DNA of 60,921 bases from Hyphomicrobium_A sp036559705 (GTDB lineage: Bacteria > Pseudomonadota > Alphaproteobacteria > Rhizobiales > Hyphomicrobiaceae), in assembly GCA_036559705.1 (NCBI GenBank), contig DATBSP010000066.1, positions 1 through 60,921 on the forward strand, given 5' to 3'. A program made the translations under genes and the position numbers. Under the pieces are notes generated by a model that saw only the letters and a program-made list of their open reading frames with translations, was not told the DNA's origin and made no database searches. This document shows positions 51,395 to 59,832 of this stretch, one piece after another (the stretch's first letter is position 1; the number at the start of each line of letters is the position of its first letter).

Positions 51395-52711
51395 ATGACG
51401 AGCCAAAGCGCCGTTAGGACAGAAGTTGCCATGGGCGCACCGGCGGTTGCCGAAAAGAAGGATCTTTACGAAATCGGCGAGATTCCGCCGCTCGGGTACG
51501 TGCCGAAGAACATGTACGCCTGGGCCATCCGCAAGGAGCGGCACGGCGAGCCCGAAACGGCGATGCAAATGGAGGTGCTCCCTACATGGGAGCTCGACAG
51601 CCACGACGTGCTCGTCCTCGTGATGGCGGCCGGCGTTAACTACAACGGCGTCTGGGCCTCGCTCGGCAAGCCAATCTCGCCGCTCGATGGGCACAAGAAC
51701 CCCTATCATATCGCCGGTTCGGACGCCTCGGGCATCGTTTGGGCCGTTGGCTCCAAGGTGAAGCGCTGGAAGGTGGGTGACGAGGTCGTCATTCACTGCA
51801 ACCAGGACGACGGCGACGACGAGGAATGCAACGGCGGCGACCCGATGTTCTCGCCCAGCCAGCGCATCTGGGGCTATGAGACCCCCGACGGCTCGTTCGC
51901 CCAGTTCTGCCGCGTCCAGGACCGCCAGCTGCTGGAGCGCCCGCGTCATCTCACCTGGGAGGAGAGCGCCTGCTACACGCTGGTGCTCGCCACCGCCTAC
52001 CGCATGCTCTTCGGCCATCGTCCGCACGTGCTGCGCCCGGGCCACAACGTGCTCGTCTGGGGCGCCTCGGGCGGCCTCGGCTCCATGGCCGTGCAGCTCT
52101 GCGCCACGTCCGGCGCCAATGCCATCGGCATCGTGTCGGAGGAGGACAAGCGCGATTTCGTTATGCAGCTGGGTGCGCGAGGCGTCATCAACCGCAAGAA
52201 CTTCGACTGCTGGGGCGAGCTGCCGAAGGTCGGCACGCCAGAATACGACGCCTGGTTCAAGAGCGCGCGCAAGTTCGGCGCCGCCATCTGGGAGGTTACC
52301 GGCAAAGGCAACAACGTCGACTTCGTCTTCGAGCACCCGGGCCAATCGACGTTCCCGGTGTCGGTGTTCGTCGTCAAGCGCGGTGGCATGGTCGTCATTT
52401 GCGCCGGCACCACCGGCTACAACCTAACCATGGACGCCCGCTACCTGTGGATGCACCAGAAGCGGGTGCAAGGTTCGCATTTTGCCAACCTGTTGCAGGC
52501 GGCGCAGGCCAACAAGTTGGTTGTCGAGCGGCGCGTCGATCCGTGCATGTCGGAGGTGTTTCCCTGGGAGCAGATCCCCAAGGCGCACATGCGCATGTAC
52601 CGCAACGAGCACAAGCCGGGGAACATGGCGGTGCTGGTTTCCGCACCGACCACGGGCTTGCGTACCTACGAGGACGTGCTCGAGGCCAGCCAGCGTCTGC
52701 ACAAAAAGTAG
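51395..52711 (+). CDS. ccr: crotonyl-CoA carboxylase/reductase
   Basis: A 438-residue medium-chain dehydrogenase/reductase from the ATG at 51395, preceded by GGGAGCCAAGA. KKDLYEIGEIPPLGYVPKNM, MAAGVNYNGVWASLGKPISP near 75-95, GSDASGIVWAVGS and WGASGGLGSMAVQL near 221 (NADPH-binding) are marks of Ccr. FEHPGQSTFPVS supplies the His known to help hold CO2, and the Asn in NYNGVW is another. It converts crotonyl-CoA, CO2 and NADPH to ethylmalonyl-CoA, feeding the mutase divergently encoded next to it. C-terminal motif SEVFPWEQIPKAHMRMYRNE is typical. Confidence 0.96.
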   Translation: MTSQSAVRTEVAMGAPAVAEKKDLYEIGEIPPLGYVPKNMYAWAIRKERHGEPETAMQMEVLPTWELDSHDVLVLVMAAGVNYNGVWASLGKPISPLDGHKNPYHIAGSDASGIVWAVGSKVKRWKVGDEVVIHCNQDDGDDEECNGGDPMFSPSQRIWGYETPDGSFAQFCRVQDRQLLERPRHLTWEESACYTLVLATAYRMLFGHRPHVLRPGHNVLVWGASGGLGSMAVQLCATSGANAIGIVSEEDKRDFVMQLGARGVINRKNFDCWGELPKVGTPEYDAWFKSARKFGAAIWEVTGKGNNVDFVFEHPGQSTFPVSVFVVKRGGMVVICAGTTGYNLTMDARYLWMHQKRVQGSHFANLLQAAQANKLVVERRVDPCMSEVFPWEQIPKAHMRMYRNEHKPGNMAVLVSAPTTGLRTYEDVLEASQRLHKK

Positions 52712-52785
52712 TCGCAGCAAACTCAACGTCATTGCGGCCAAGGAAGCGGAGCTACTGCTGGACCTTGCGTGTCGAGAGCCAGCGC

Positions 52786-53664
52786 TCAGCGGGCGCGGAC
52801 GGGCGCGCGAGCGGCAATGGGGTGGAGCCCCACTGCATTCATACGTTTGAACTCGAAGATGCCGCGATTGAGCTCGGCGCCGAGAATGACGATCACCGCC
52901 GTCATCTGGAAGAAGATCATCGCCACCATCAGTTGCGACAGGCCGGCGTAGAAGCGCGTGTAATCGCTCAAGTTCAAATAGTACGAGTAAAGGCCGGCCA
53001 CGAGGAGCCACAGGGCCGTGGACAGCACCACGCCCGGCCAGACGTCCTGGATGCGCCGGCGTCCGGCGGCGAGCCACAAGTGGAAGGCCAGGAGCTGCGC
53101 GGCGATGACCCCGCCCGCCGAGGCGTAGCGCAAGAAGGCCCCCGCCCAGGTCGAGCGCATGAATGTGAAAGACTGGGTCAGCGACGGGTCAAAGCGCGCC
53201 GCAAGTGCCGGCCCGACTACCACCACCCAGGTCAGCACCAGCATCGACACGGCGCTGGCGAACACGAACAGCATGCTGCGCAACAGACACAGCAGATAGG
53301 GTCGCGTCTCGATCACGCGGTAGGCGCCGTTCAGCGCCGTGCGCAGCGTCTCGATGGCGTTGGTGGCGAAGAATAGCGACAGGCCGGCGCTGACAGTCAG
53401 CAAGTCGATGCGCGTGCGGCCCATAATGGCCTCCACCTGCGGGGCAAGACCGGCGGCGACGCCCGGCGGCAGGATTTGGAATAGTTGCTCGACCGCCTGG
53501 GCGGCGAGTTCGCGGCCGCCGAATATGCCGGCCAATGCGCCGAGGAAAATGCAGAACGGGAACAGCGAAACAACGAACGAAAAAGCCACCGCGCCCGCCA
53601 TGGCGAATCCGCTGTGCTCGTAAAGCCGATAAATGGCTTCGAGCAAGGTGCGGTAGCGCTGCAT
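52786..53664 (-). CDS. YihY/BrkB family membrane protein
   Basis: A 292-residue protein. FAMAGAVAFSFVVSLFPFCI near 20-40 is the conserved first helix (A-x-x-x-S-x-x-x-x-x-x-F). Six or so helices follow, with LYSYYLNLSDYTRFYAGLSQ and LMVAMIFFQMTAVIVILGAE, typical of the BrkB/YihY family, ending in a short basic tail. The family is widespread and its transport or structural role is disputed. It converges with ccr, separated by 74 bases, and is a single gene. Confidence 0.9.
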   Translation of the reverse strand: MQRYRTLLEAIYRLYEHSGFAMAGAVAFSFVVSLFPFCIFLGALAGIFGGRELAAQAVEQLFQILPPGVAAGLAPQVEAIMGRTRIDLLTVSAGLSLFFATNAIETLRTALNGAYRVIETRPYLLCLLRSMLFVFASAVSMLVLTWVVVVGPALAARFDPSLTQSFTFMRSTWAGAFLRYASAGGVIAAQLLAFHLWLAAGRRRIQDVWPGVVLSTALWLLVAGLYSYYLNLSDYTRFYAGLSQLMVAMIFFQMTAVIVILGAELNRGIFEFKRMNAVGLHPIAARAPVRAR

Positions 53665-53793
53665 TCCGCTCTCCCCAGATTTCTCGCTTATTTTGGCCGG
53701 AACCTATCCGCGCTCACCGTCTAGGTCTATGCCGCGATTGCCGCCCCTGTCCGGAGGCTCGAGCCAGACGCCGGGTCCATTCACCAACGCTGC

Positions 53794-54408
53794 GTGGACG
53801 TCGGATGCAGGCTTTCCTACAATGGCGTCAATTTCGGGATAGAAGCGGTGGCCGACGTGGGCAATGAGTACGACGACCGGGGACGGCAAAACCCCTTCGG
53901 GGGCTACGAGCCGACGCGGCCGCCAAGGCTGCGCGGTGCGGGCGATGAGCCGCCCCCCTTGCCGCCGCCGGATGCAGACCACGGCGAAAGCTTCGGACAA
54001 GGCGACGAGGATGGATTGCGCATGCTCGCCGCGCTCGAGACACTGACCAGCCTCGAGCCCGATTACTCGGATGAAATCGCAGCCGAAGCCTCCGTCACCA
54101 TCATTGAGAGCGCCGGCTATGACGCCGTCGCCGAGGCGCTAAGCGGCGGTGCGGGTGGGGGCCGTTCGCTGCGCGCCCCCCCGCACGACTTCGTCGACGC
54201 GCCGCTCCATGACTACGACGACTTCAGCGGTCCCGGCGATGAAGCTACGGTCGAGATCGTCGAGGGCCTGCACACTTTTGATGCACCCGAGCCGGCCCGT
54301 GGAATGCAACCGGGCAAACCTTCCTCGCTCGGCGAGCGCATCGCCGCCGCTACGGGGCAGAGCGCCATTGGCGGCCGCTTCTTCAAAGCGCTATCGGGCG
54401 GCAGCTGA
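53794..54408 (+). CDS. acidic disordered-looking protein, unknown
   Basis: The frame 53794-54408 gives up to 204 residues. The better start is GTG 53848, with GGGATAGAAGCG before it, giving 186. It contains NPFGGYEPTRPPRLRGAGDE, PPPLPPPDADHGESFGQGDE, LRMLAALETLTSLEPDYSDE, VTIIESAGYDAVAEALSGGA and SLGERIAAATGQSAIGGRFF. It is acidic and Pro/Gly-rich in the first third, helical later. No family recognised. Located between the BrkB-like gene and mcd, reading into mcd with 110 bases between. Confidence 0.6.
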   Translation: MDVGCRLSYNGVNFGIEAVADVGNEYDDRGRQNPFGGYEPTRPPRLRGAGDEPPPLPPPDADHGESFGQGDEDGLRMLAALETLTSLEPDYSDEIAAEASVTIIESAGYDAVAEALSGGAGGGRSLRAPPHDFVDAPLHDYDDFSGPGDEATVEIVEGLHTFDAPEPARGMQPGKPSSLGERIAAATGQSAIGGRFFKALSGGS

Positions 54409-54518
54409 CGCCTGCCGCGGCACCAATTGCCTTGACGGCGGGGCCCGTTATTCTGCGACGCAGCACATGAGCGGCGCCGGCACCGGCGGCCGCGTCACGA
54501 AATTCCCAGGAGGGTACG

Positions 54519-56198
54519 ATGTCGACGGCGGTGAAGACGACCGAGCAGGACGTGCTTTCGGCCGGCCCGGAGGCCCTTCTCCAGCACGCCGAACGGGCAG
54601 TCGCTTCCGCCGACAAGGTGTTGCAGGCGGCCAAGGCCGGGGTGCGGGCCAAGGTGGCCGAGGCCGGCGGCATCGACAATGCCCAGCATCCCGCGCACGG
54701 CCTCGCCTGGCTCGCCACTGCCGTCGAGGGTCTGCGCCAGATGCACGTGTGGGGCACGCGCCTCAACGGCGAAGGCCGTTTCGGCGAGTTCGAGCAGCTG
54801 ATCCTCGCGGCCGCTTTCGGCGAGTACCTGGCGCAAGTCTCCGGCGGCATCCCGATGAGCCAGCTCGAGTTTGTGCGCCCCGAGGCGCTGGGCGTGCCGC
54901 GTGCCGACGTGCGCCGCTTCGAGGACGAGGTCGCCGACATGATCGCGGCCGGCAGCACGCAGGAGATCAAGGCGCGCCTCGCGGCTCTCATTGCTGCCCA
55001 GCCCAACGCCGCCACCTTCGGCGATTCGGGTCTCGACGAGACGCATGCGGCGATCCACGACCAGATGCGCAAGTTTTCCGAGGCCGAGGTGGTGCCGCAC
55101 GCGCACGAGTGGCACCTCAAGAATGACTACATCCCGCTCGAAGTGATCGGCAAGGTCGCCGAGCTTGGCGTGTTCGGTCTGACGTTGCCGGAGGAGTATG
55201 GCGGCCTGGCACTCGGAAAGGAGGCGATGTGCGTCGTCTCCGAGGAGCTGTCACGCGGCTACATCGGCGTCGGCTCGCTCGGCACCCGCTCGGAGATCGC
55301 CGGTGAGCTCATCCTCAACAACGGCACCGACGAGCAGAAGGCGAAGTACCTGCCGCTGATCGCCACCGGCGAGCTGCTGCCCACCGCAGTGTTCACCGAG
55401 CCCAACACTGGCTCCGACCTCGCTTCGCTGAAGACGCGCGCGGTGAAGGACGGCGACACCTACAAGGTCACCGGTCAGAAGACGTGGATCACGCACCCGG
55501 TACGCGCCGATCTGATGACGCTGCTCGTGCGCACCAACCCGGACGAGAAGGGCTACAAGGGCCTTTCCATGCTGCTGGCGGAGAAGCCGCGCGGTTCGGA
55601 CGCCGATCCCTTTCCCGCGCCCGGCATGAAGGGCGGCGAGATCGAGGTGCTCGGCTATCGCGGCATGAAGGAGTACGACATCTCCTTCGACGCCTTCGAG
55701 GTTCCGGCGGGCCAGCTGCTTGGCGGCACCGAGGGACAGGGCTTCAAGCAGCTCATGAACACCTTCGAGGCGGCGCGCATCCAGACGGCGGCGCGCGCGG
55801 TCGGGGTCGCCCAGGCGGCCATGGACCTCGGCCTCAAGTACGCCCTCGAGCGCAATCAGTTCGGCAAGCCGATCTACGCGTTCCCGCGCGTCTACAATAA
55901 GATCGTCATGATGGCGGTGGAGACCATGGTGGCGCGCCAGCTCACTTACTTTGCCGCACGCGAGAAGGATGAGGGGCGCCGCTGCGATTTGGAAGCCGGC
56001 ATGGCCAAGCTCCTCGGCGCCCGCGTCGCCTGGGCCAACGCCGACAACGCGCTGCAAATTCACGGCGGCAACGGCTTCGCGCTCGAGTACCCGATCAGCC
56101 GCGTGCTGTGCGACTCGCGCATCCTCAACATCTTCGAGGGTGCCGCCGAGATCCAGGCACAGGTCATTGCCCGCCGGCTGCTCGAAGGCGCCAACTAG
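54519..56198 (+). CDS. mcd: (2S)-methylsuccinyl-CoA dehydrogenase (Mcd-type acyl-CoA dehydrogenase)
   Basis: A 559-residue acyl-CoA dehydrogenase with an N-terminal extension of about 165 residues (AERAVASADKVLQAAKAGVR, VEGLRQMHVWGTRLNGEGRF) that ordinary family members of 380-400 residues lack. The extension and total length fit Mcd. LPTAVFTEPNTGSDLASLKT near 288 and QKTWITHPVRADLM belong to the FAD/substrate site. The C-terminal blocks ALERNQFGKPIYAFPRVYNK and NADNALQIHGGNGFALEYPI are typical. It oxidises methylsuccinyl-CoA to mesaconyl-CoA, the step after Ecm. Starts at ATG 54519 after CCCAGGAGGGTACG. Confidence 0.88.
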   Translation: MSTAVKTTEQDVLSAGPEALLQHAERAVASADKVLQAAKAGVRAKVAEAGGIDNAQHPAHGLAWLATAVEGLRQMHVWGTRLNGEGRFGEFEQLILAAAFGEYLAQVSGGIPMSQLEFVRPEALGVPRADVRRFEDEVADMIAAGSTQEIKARLAALIAAQPNAATFGDSGLDETHAAIHDQMRKFSEAEVVPHAHEWHLKNDYIPLEVIGKVAELGVFGLTLPEEYGGLALGKEAMCVVSEELSRGYIGVGSLGTRSEIAGELILNNGTDEQKAKYLPLIATGELLPTAVFTEPNTGSDLASLKTRAVKDGDTYKVTGQKTWITHPVRADLMTLLVRTNPDEKGYKGLSMLLAEKPRGSDADPFPAPGMKGGEIEVLGYRGMKEYDISFDAFEVPAGQLLGGTEGQGFKQLMNTFEAARIQTAARAVGVAQAAMDLGLKYALERNQFGKPIYAFPRVYNKIVMMAVETMVARQLTYFAAREKDEGRRCDLEAGMAKLLGARVAWANADNALQIHGGNGFALEYPISRVLCDSRILNIFEGAAEIQAQVIARRLLEGAN

Positions 56199-56408
56199 GA
56201 CGGCCGCAATTCCTACTTTGGTCGGAGCGGTGGCTCGGTGCCTGCACAGGGCACCCATGTTTGCGGGGCGCAGTTTCAGGCATTTCAGACAATTTTAAGC
56301 GACTATTTCGAAAACTCGATTGATCAGTCAACGGTATTAACCCACGTGTCGCCATACTCGCGAATATTCCACGGACAGCTCCGCGAGCCCCAACGATTGC
56401 TCCGCCAG

Positions 56409-56427
56409 CGCTGTTCTGAGAACAGCG
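56409..56427. promoter_or_regulatory. 19-bp near-perfect palindrome before the HlyD-like gene
   Basis: CGCTGTTCTGAGAACAGCG has two 9-bp arms around a single central G (56418). It ends 19 bases before the start codon at 56447, so it overlaps the likely 5' leader. It may bind a dimeric regulator, or form a short hairpin near the ribosome site. No other copy was noticed. Confidence 0.5.
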
Positions 56428-56446
56428 AGTTGAGCGGGAAGTCGAA

Positions 56447-57865
56447 ATGTCGATGTCGCAGCCGACGCCGAGGCCGTCTCCGGCGAGTGAAGGTCAAGTA
56501 TATGATGCGAACGCGCCCGATTCCGGGGCTATCGCGAAACTGAAGCGCCTCGATGAGGAGCTGCGTCAGCGCCTGCTGCGCGAGCCGGCGGAAATGCCGG
56601 TCGAGCCGCCGAAGCCGGGCCTGATGGACAGGCTCAAATCGATACCCGGCCGCCAGGGCGCCAAGTCCCTAATCGCGATCGTCGTCGCATTGGCGCTGGG
56701 CTGGATCCCGCTGCAGCGCCTGCTTGCCACGACCAGTGCGCAGGCGACCGTCAACGCGCGCCTTATCAATCTGCGTGCTCCGATCGACGGCAGGGTGACG
56801 CTCGTCGCGCCGACGCTAGCCGTCGGCACCGAGGTCGACCCCGGCGAGACGCTAATGTATCTCGCCAACCAGCGCGCCGACCGCGGCCGACTTGACGATC
56901 TGCGCCGCACCGTTAACGGCTTGACGTCCGACATGCACGCTTCATCGGAGCGGGTTGCGCAGCTGAAAAGCATTGAGGCCAATCTGTTGGCGCAGCGCAA
57001 CGCCTTCCAGGAAGGCCGCATCCGTCAGCTCGAAGCACGCGCTGCCGAGCTCACTGTGCAGATCACCACGGCGGAGGCCATGCACGCCGACGCCAAGGAG
57101 GCGATGGAGCGCTCGAAGAAGCTGCGGCAGACCGGATCACAGACGATCGCGACGCTGCTGCACGCCGAGCGCGACTATAAGACGACGCAGCTCAGCATTG
57201 AGGCGGCACGCATTCGCCTCGAAGGCAACAAGATCGAGCTCGACGCGGCCAAGAAGGGGCTGTTCGTCGGCGATAGCTACAATGATCTGCCGCGTTCGGC
57301 GCAGCGCCTCGACGAGGTGCGCCAGCAGATTCTCGACGGCAGTGCCCGCGTCGAGGAGAATAGGGGGCGGCTCGGCTACCTAGAGAAGGAGCTGGCCGCG
57401 GAGAAGGAACAGTTTGCCACCCATTCGCACGCTGACGTCAACGCCACCGTGCGCGGCCGAATTTGGGAGGTGCTGACCGCCAACGGCGAGGAAGTGCGTG
57501 TCGGACAGGACCTCTTGCGCGTGCTCGATTGCGGCGGCGCCGTCGTCACGGCGACGGTCAGCGAGGCCGTCTACAACAAGCTGTGGATCGGCCAGCAGGC
57601 GCATTTCCGCCTGCGCGGTGAACGCCAGGAGTACCCCGGGACTGTGGTCGGCCTCACCGGCCTTGCTGCGGCCGGCTCCAACTTCGCCATCGAGCAGACT
57701 GCGCTGACTCGCGAGCCCTACCACGTCACCATCGGTGTGCCGGGCCTCGCGGAACGCCGCGAATGCAACGTCGGCCGCACCGGACAGGTAACGTTCGACA
57801 CATCTTCCGCCGCGGCCGAGACAGTGAAAACAGCAGAAGCGATCAAGCAGAGCCTCACCAAATGA
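56447..57865 (+). CDS. HlyD-like periplasmic adaptor protein of an exopolysaccharide operon (BgsB-like?)
   Basis: A 472-residue protein. One N-terminal membrane helix (SLIAIVVALALGWIPLQRLL, about 74-93) follows a cytoplasmic Pro-rich start. ATVNARLINLRAPIDGRVTL is the first half of a biotinyl-lipoyl hybrid motif; a long coiled-coil hairpin follows (TVNGLTSDMHASSERVAQLK to EKELAAEKEQFATHSHADVN); VRGRIWEVLTANGEEVRVGQ is the second half. A beta-barrel domain ends the chain. It overlaps the next gene by four bases, so it is coupled to the glycosyltransferase. The pair resembles the bgsB-bgsA order of Sinorhizobium mixed-linkage beta-glucan synthesis, which is an inference. Confidence 0.85.
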   Translation: MSMSQPTPRPSPASEGQVYDANAPDSGAIAKLKRLDEELRQRLLREPAEMPVEPPKPGLMDRLKSIPGRQGAKSLIAIVVALALGWIPLQRLLATTSAQATVNARLINLRAPIDGRVTLVAPTLAVGTEVDPGETLMYLANQRADRGRLDDLRRTVNGLTSDMHASSERVAQLKSIEANLLAQRNAFQEGRIRQLEARAAELTVQITTAEAMHADAKEAMERSKKLRQTGSQTIATLLHAERDYKTTQLSIEAARIRLEGNKIELDAAKKGLFVGDSYNDLPRSAQRLDEVRQQILDGSARVEENRGRLGYLEKELAAEKEQFATHSHADVNATVRGRIWEVLTANGEEVRVGQDLLRVLDCGGAVVTATVSEAVYNKLWIGQQAHFRLRGERQEYPGTVVGLTGLAAAGSNFAIEQTALTREPYHVTIGVPGLAERRECNVGRTGQVTFDTSSAAAETVKTAEAIKQSLTK

Positions 57866-59832
57866 TGGTGGCTTCGGGGGTCAGCTACTGGGATGCGATT
57901 GCCCCTGGCCTTGTCATGGGACTGATCGCCGTCGGCGTCCTGCCATGGCTCGACCGCAACAACACGCTCGCGCGCACCGTCGGCATCGGCGTCTGCCTCT
58001 TTCTCGGCTGGCGTTACATGTTCTGGCGTTTCACCGAAACGATGCCACCGCTATCTGAGCCCTTAGATTTTTCCATCGGCCTGGTCTTCACGCTGGTGGA
58101 GATGCTGTCGATGCTCGGCACGACGCTCGCGCTGTTCTTCCTGACGCGCACCAAGGATCGCACGCCCGAGGCCAACGCCAACGTTCCATGGCTTAAATCG
58201 CTGCCCAAGCAGCCGCTCGTCGATGTTCTCGTCTGCACCTACAATGAGGAGGAGGCGATCCTCGAGCGCACCATCATCGGGGCGCTCGGCGTCGACTATC
58301 CGCGGTATCGCCTGTGGGTCTGTGATGATGGACGCCGCCCCTGGCTCAAGGAGCTGTGCGAACGCCACAGCTGCGGTTACCTCACCCGGCCCGACAATCG
58401 GCACGCCAAGGCCGGCAACATCAACAACGCGTTGAAGCATCTTGCGGCTCTGCCGGAGCAGCCGGAGTTCGTTTCCATTCTCGATGCTGACTTCGTGGCC
58501 AAGTCGCAGTTCCTGACGCGCGCCGTTTCGCTCATGCGCGATCCGGATGTGGGCGTCGTGCAGACGCCTCAGCACTTCTTCAACCCGGACCCGATCCAAA
58601 CCAATCTCAATCTGGTGCGCGTATGGCCGGACGAGCAGCGCTTTTTCTTCGATGTCGTCATGGCGTCGAAGGACGCTTGGGGCGGCGCATTCTGCTGCGG
58701 CACGTCATCGGTTCTGCGTTTTGCGCCGCTGGTGCGCGTCGGAGGCTTCCCCACCGATTCCGTCACTGAGGACTACCTCGCGTCGCTGCGCCTGAAGGAA
58801 ATCGGCTACCGCACCGTCTATCTCAACGAAGCGTTGTCGCTCGGCCTCGCGCCCGAAGGCCTCAAGGAATACGTGTCGCAGCGGGCCCGATGGGCGCTTG
58901 GCTTCATGCAGATCTGCCGCGGGCCGAGTGGGCCCCTGTCGACCAAGGTCAACACGGCGCTGCTGGACCGCATCATGCTCACCGAGACCTTCCTGCATTG
59001 GTCGGCGACGCACCTGTTCCGCATATTGGCGCTGATCGTGCCGACGCTCTATCTGCTCTTCAATGTCCAGGTTGTGTACGCCGGCGTGCCCGATGCCATC
59101 TCGTACCTATTGCCGTTCTTCATAGTGCAGGCGGCGATGATCATGTGGTTGACGAACGGGCGCGTGCTGCCGCTCATGGCGGACTTGAGCCAGCTGCTCG
59201 GCGCCACCGATATCACTAGGTCCGTATTCATCGGCCTGTTCAGGCCACAAGGGCATAAGTTTCAGGTTACGGCGAAAGGCGGCGATCGCACCAAGGGGTT
59301 CGTACAGTGGCGGATGCTACGCATCTTCCTCGCCTACCTCGCTTTGAACGTGGCGGGAATCATATGGGCGTTCATGCTCGACGACACACGGTCGTTGGCG
59401 GATGCCAGCATCATCGCCTACGTATGGACCTGGTATAATATCGTCATCCTGACGATGGCCTGCTTCGTTTGCGTCGAAGCTTCACAGGCGCGCCGCGGCG
59501 ATCGGTTCTACAGCTCGGGCTGGGCGATCCTCATCATCGGAAACACCCAGCGGCGGATGCCCATTGCCGATATTTCGGTGAGCGGGATGGGACTGCGGGG
59601 CGTGGCACCGGCGCCGGTCGGCACCGACGTGCGACTGCAGTTCGACGGCATCGATGTCGCGGCGACCATCATGCGGGCCGATGCGGCCAGCTTCGCCATA
59701 CAGTTCGCTCCGTCGCAGGAGATGCACGCGAGCCTCGTGCGCCACATCTATGGTGGCCGTTACGGCGGTCACGTACCGGACATCAGCGCCGCGAAGGTGG
59801 CGGGGGCAGTTCTCAACCGCGTGTTCCGCTAG
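57862..59832 (+). CDS. family 2 glycosyltransferase with PilZ-like domain (BgsA/BcsA-like polysaccharide synthase)
   Basis: A 656-residue membrane protein from the ATG at 57862 (ATGA overlap with the preceding stop). Two or three helices come first. The GT2 domain has VDVLVCTYNEEEAILERTII near 120, SILDADFVAKSQF near 203-215 (DxD), SVTEDYLASLRLKEIGYRTV (TED) near 301 and VSQRARWALGFMQI (QxxRW-type) near 338. Four or more helices follow. The C-terminus has RRGDRF, then RRMPIADISVSGMGLRGVAP: the RxxxR and (D/N)xSxxG motifs of a PilZ c-di-GMP site. Cellulose-like or mixed-linkage glucan synthase is likely; the product cannot be told. Confidence 0.9.
   Translation: MMVASGVSYWDAIAPGLVMGLIAVGVLPWLDRNNTLARTVGIGVCLFLGWRYMFWRFTETMPPLSEPLDFSIGLVFTLVEMLSMLGTTLALFFLTRTKDRTPEANANVPWLKSLPKQPLVDVLVCTYNEEEAILERTIIGALGVDYPRYRLWVCDDGRRPWLKELCERHSCGYLTRPDNRHAKAGNINNALKHLAALPEQPEFVSILDADFVAKSQFLTRAVSLMRDPDVGVVQTPQHFFNPDPIQTNLNLVRVWPDEQRFFFDVVMASKDAWGGAFCCGTSSVLRFAPLVRVGGFPTDSVTEDYLASLRLKEIGYRTVYLNEALSLGLAPEGLKEYVSQRARWALGFMQICRGPSGPLSTKVNTALLDRIMLTETFLHWSATHLFRILALIVPTLYLLFNVQVVYAGVPDAISYLLPFFIVQAAMIMWLTNGRVLPLMADLSQLLGATDITRSVFIGLFRPQGHKFQVTAKGGDRTKGFVQWRMLRIFLAYLALNVAGIIWAFMLDDTRSLADASIIAYVWTWYNIVILTMACFVCVEASQARRGDRFYSSGWAILIIGNTQRRMPIADISVSGMGLRGVAPAPVGTDVRLQFDGIDVAATIMRADAASFAIQFAPSQEMHASLVRHIYGGRYGGHVPDISAAKVAGAVLNRVFR

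Noticed and set aside
51241..51432. 63-residue minus-strand frame overlapping the ccr start
   Set aside because: It overlaps the ccr coding start and its ribosome site and has no clear upstream signal of its own.
56315..56335. TTGATCAGTCAA-like element upstream of the HlyD-like gene as an FNR/FixK box
   Set aside because: Arms TTGA/TCAA are only four bases apart; FNR/FixK sites need TTGAT-N4-ATCAA with a 14-bp layout, which is not met.
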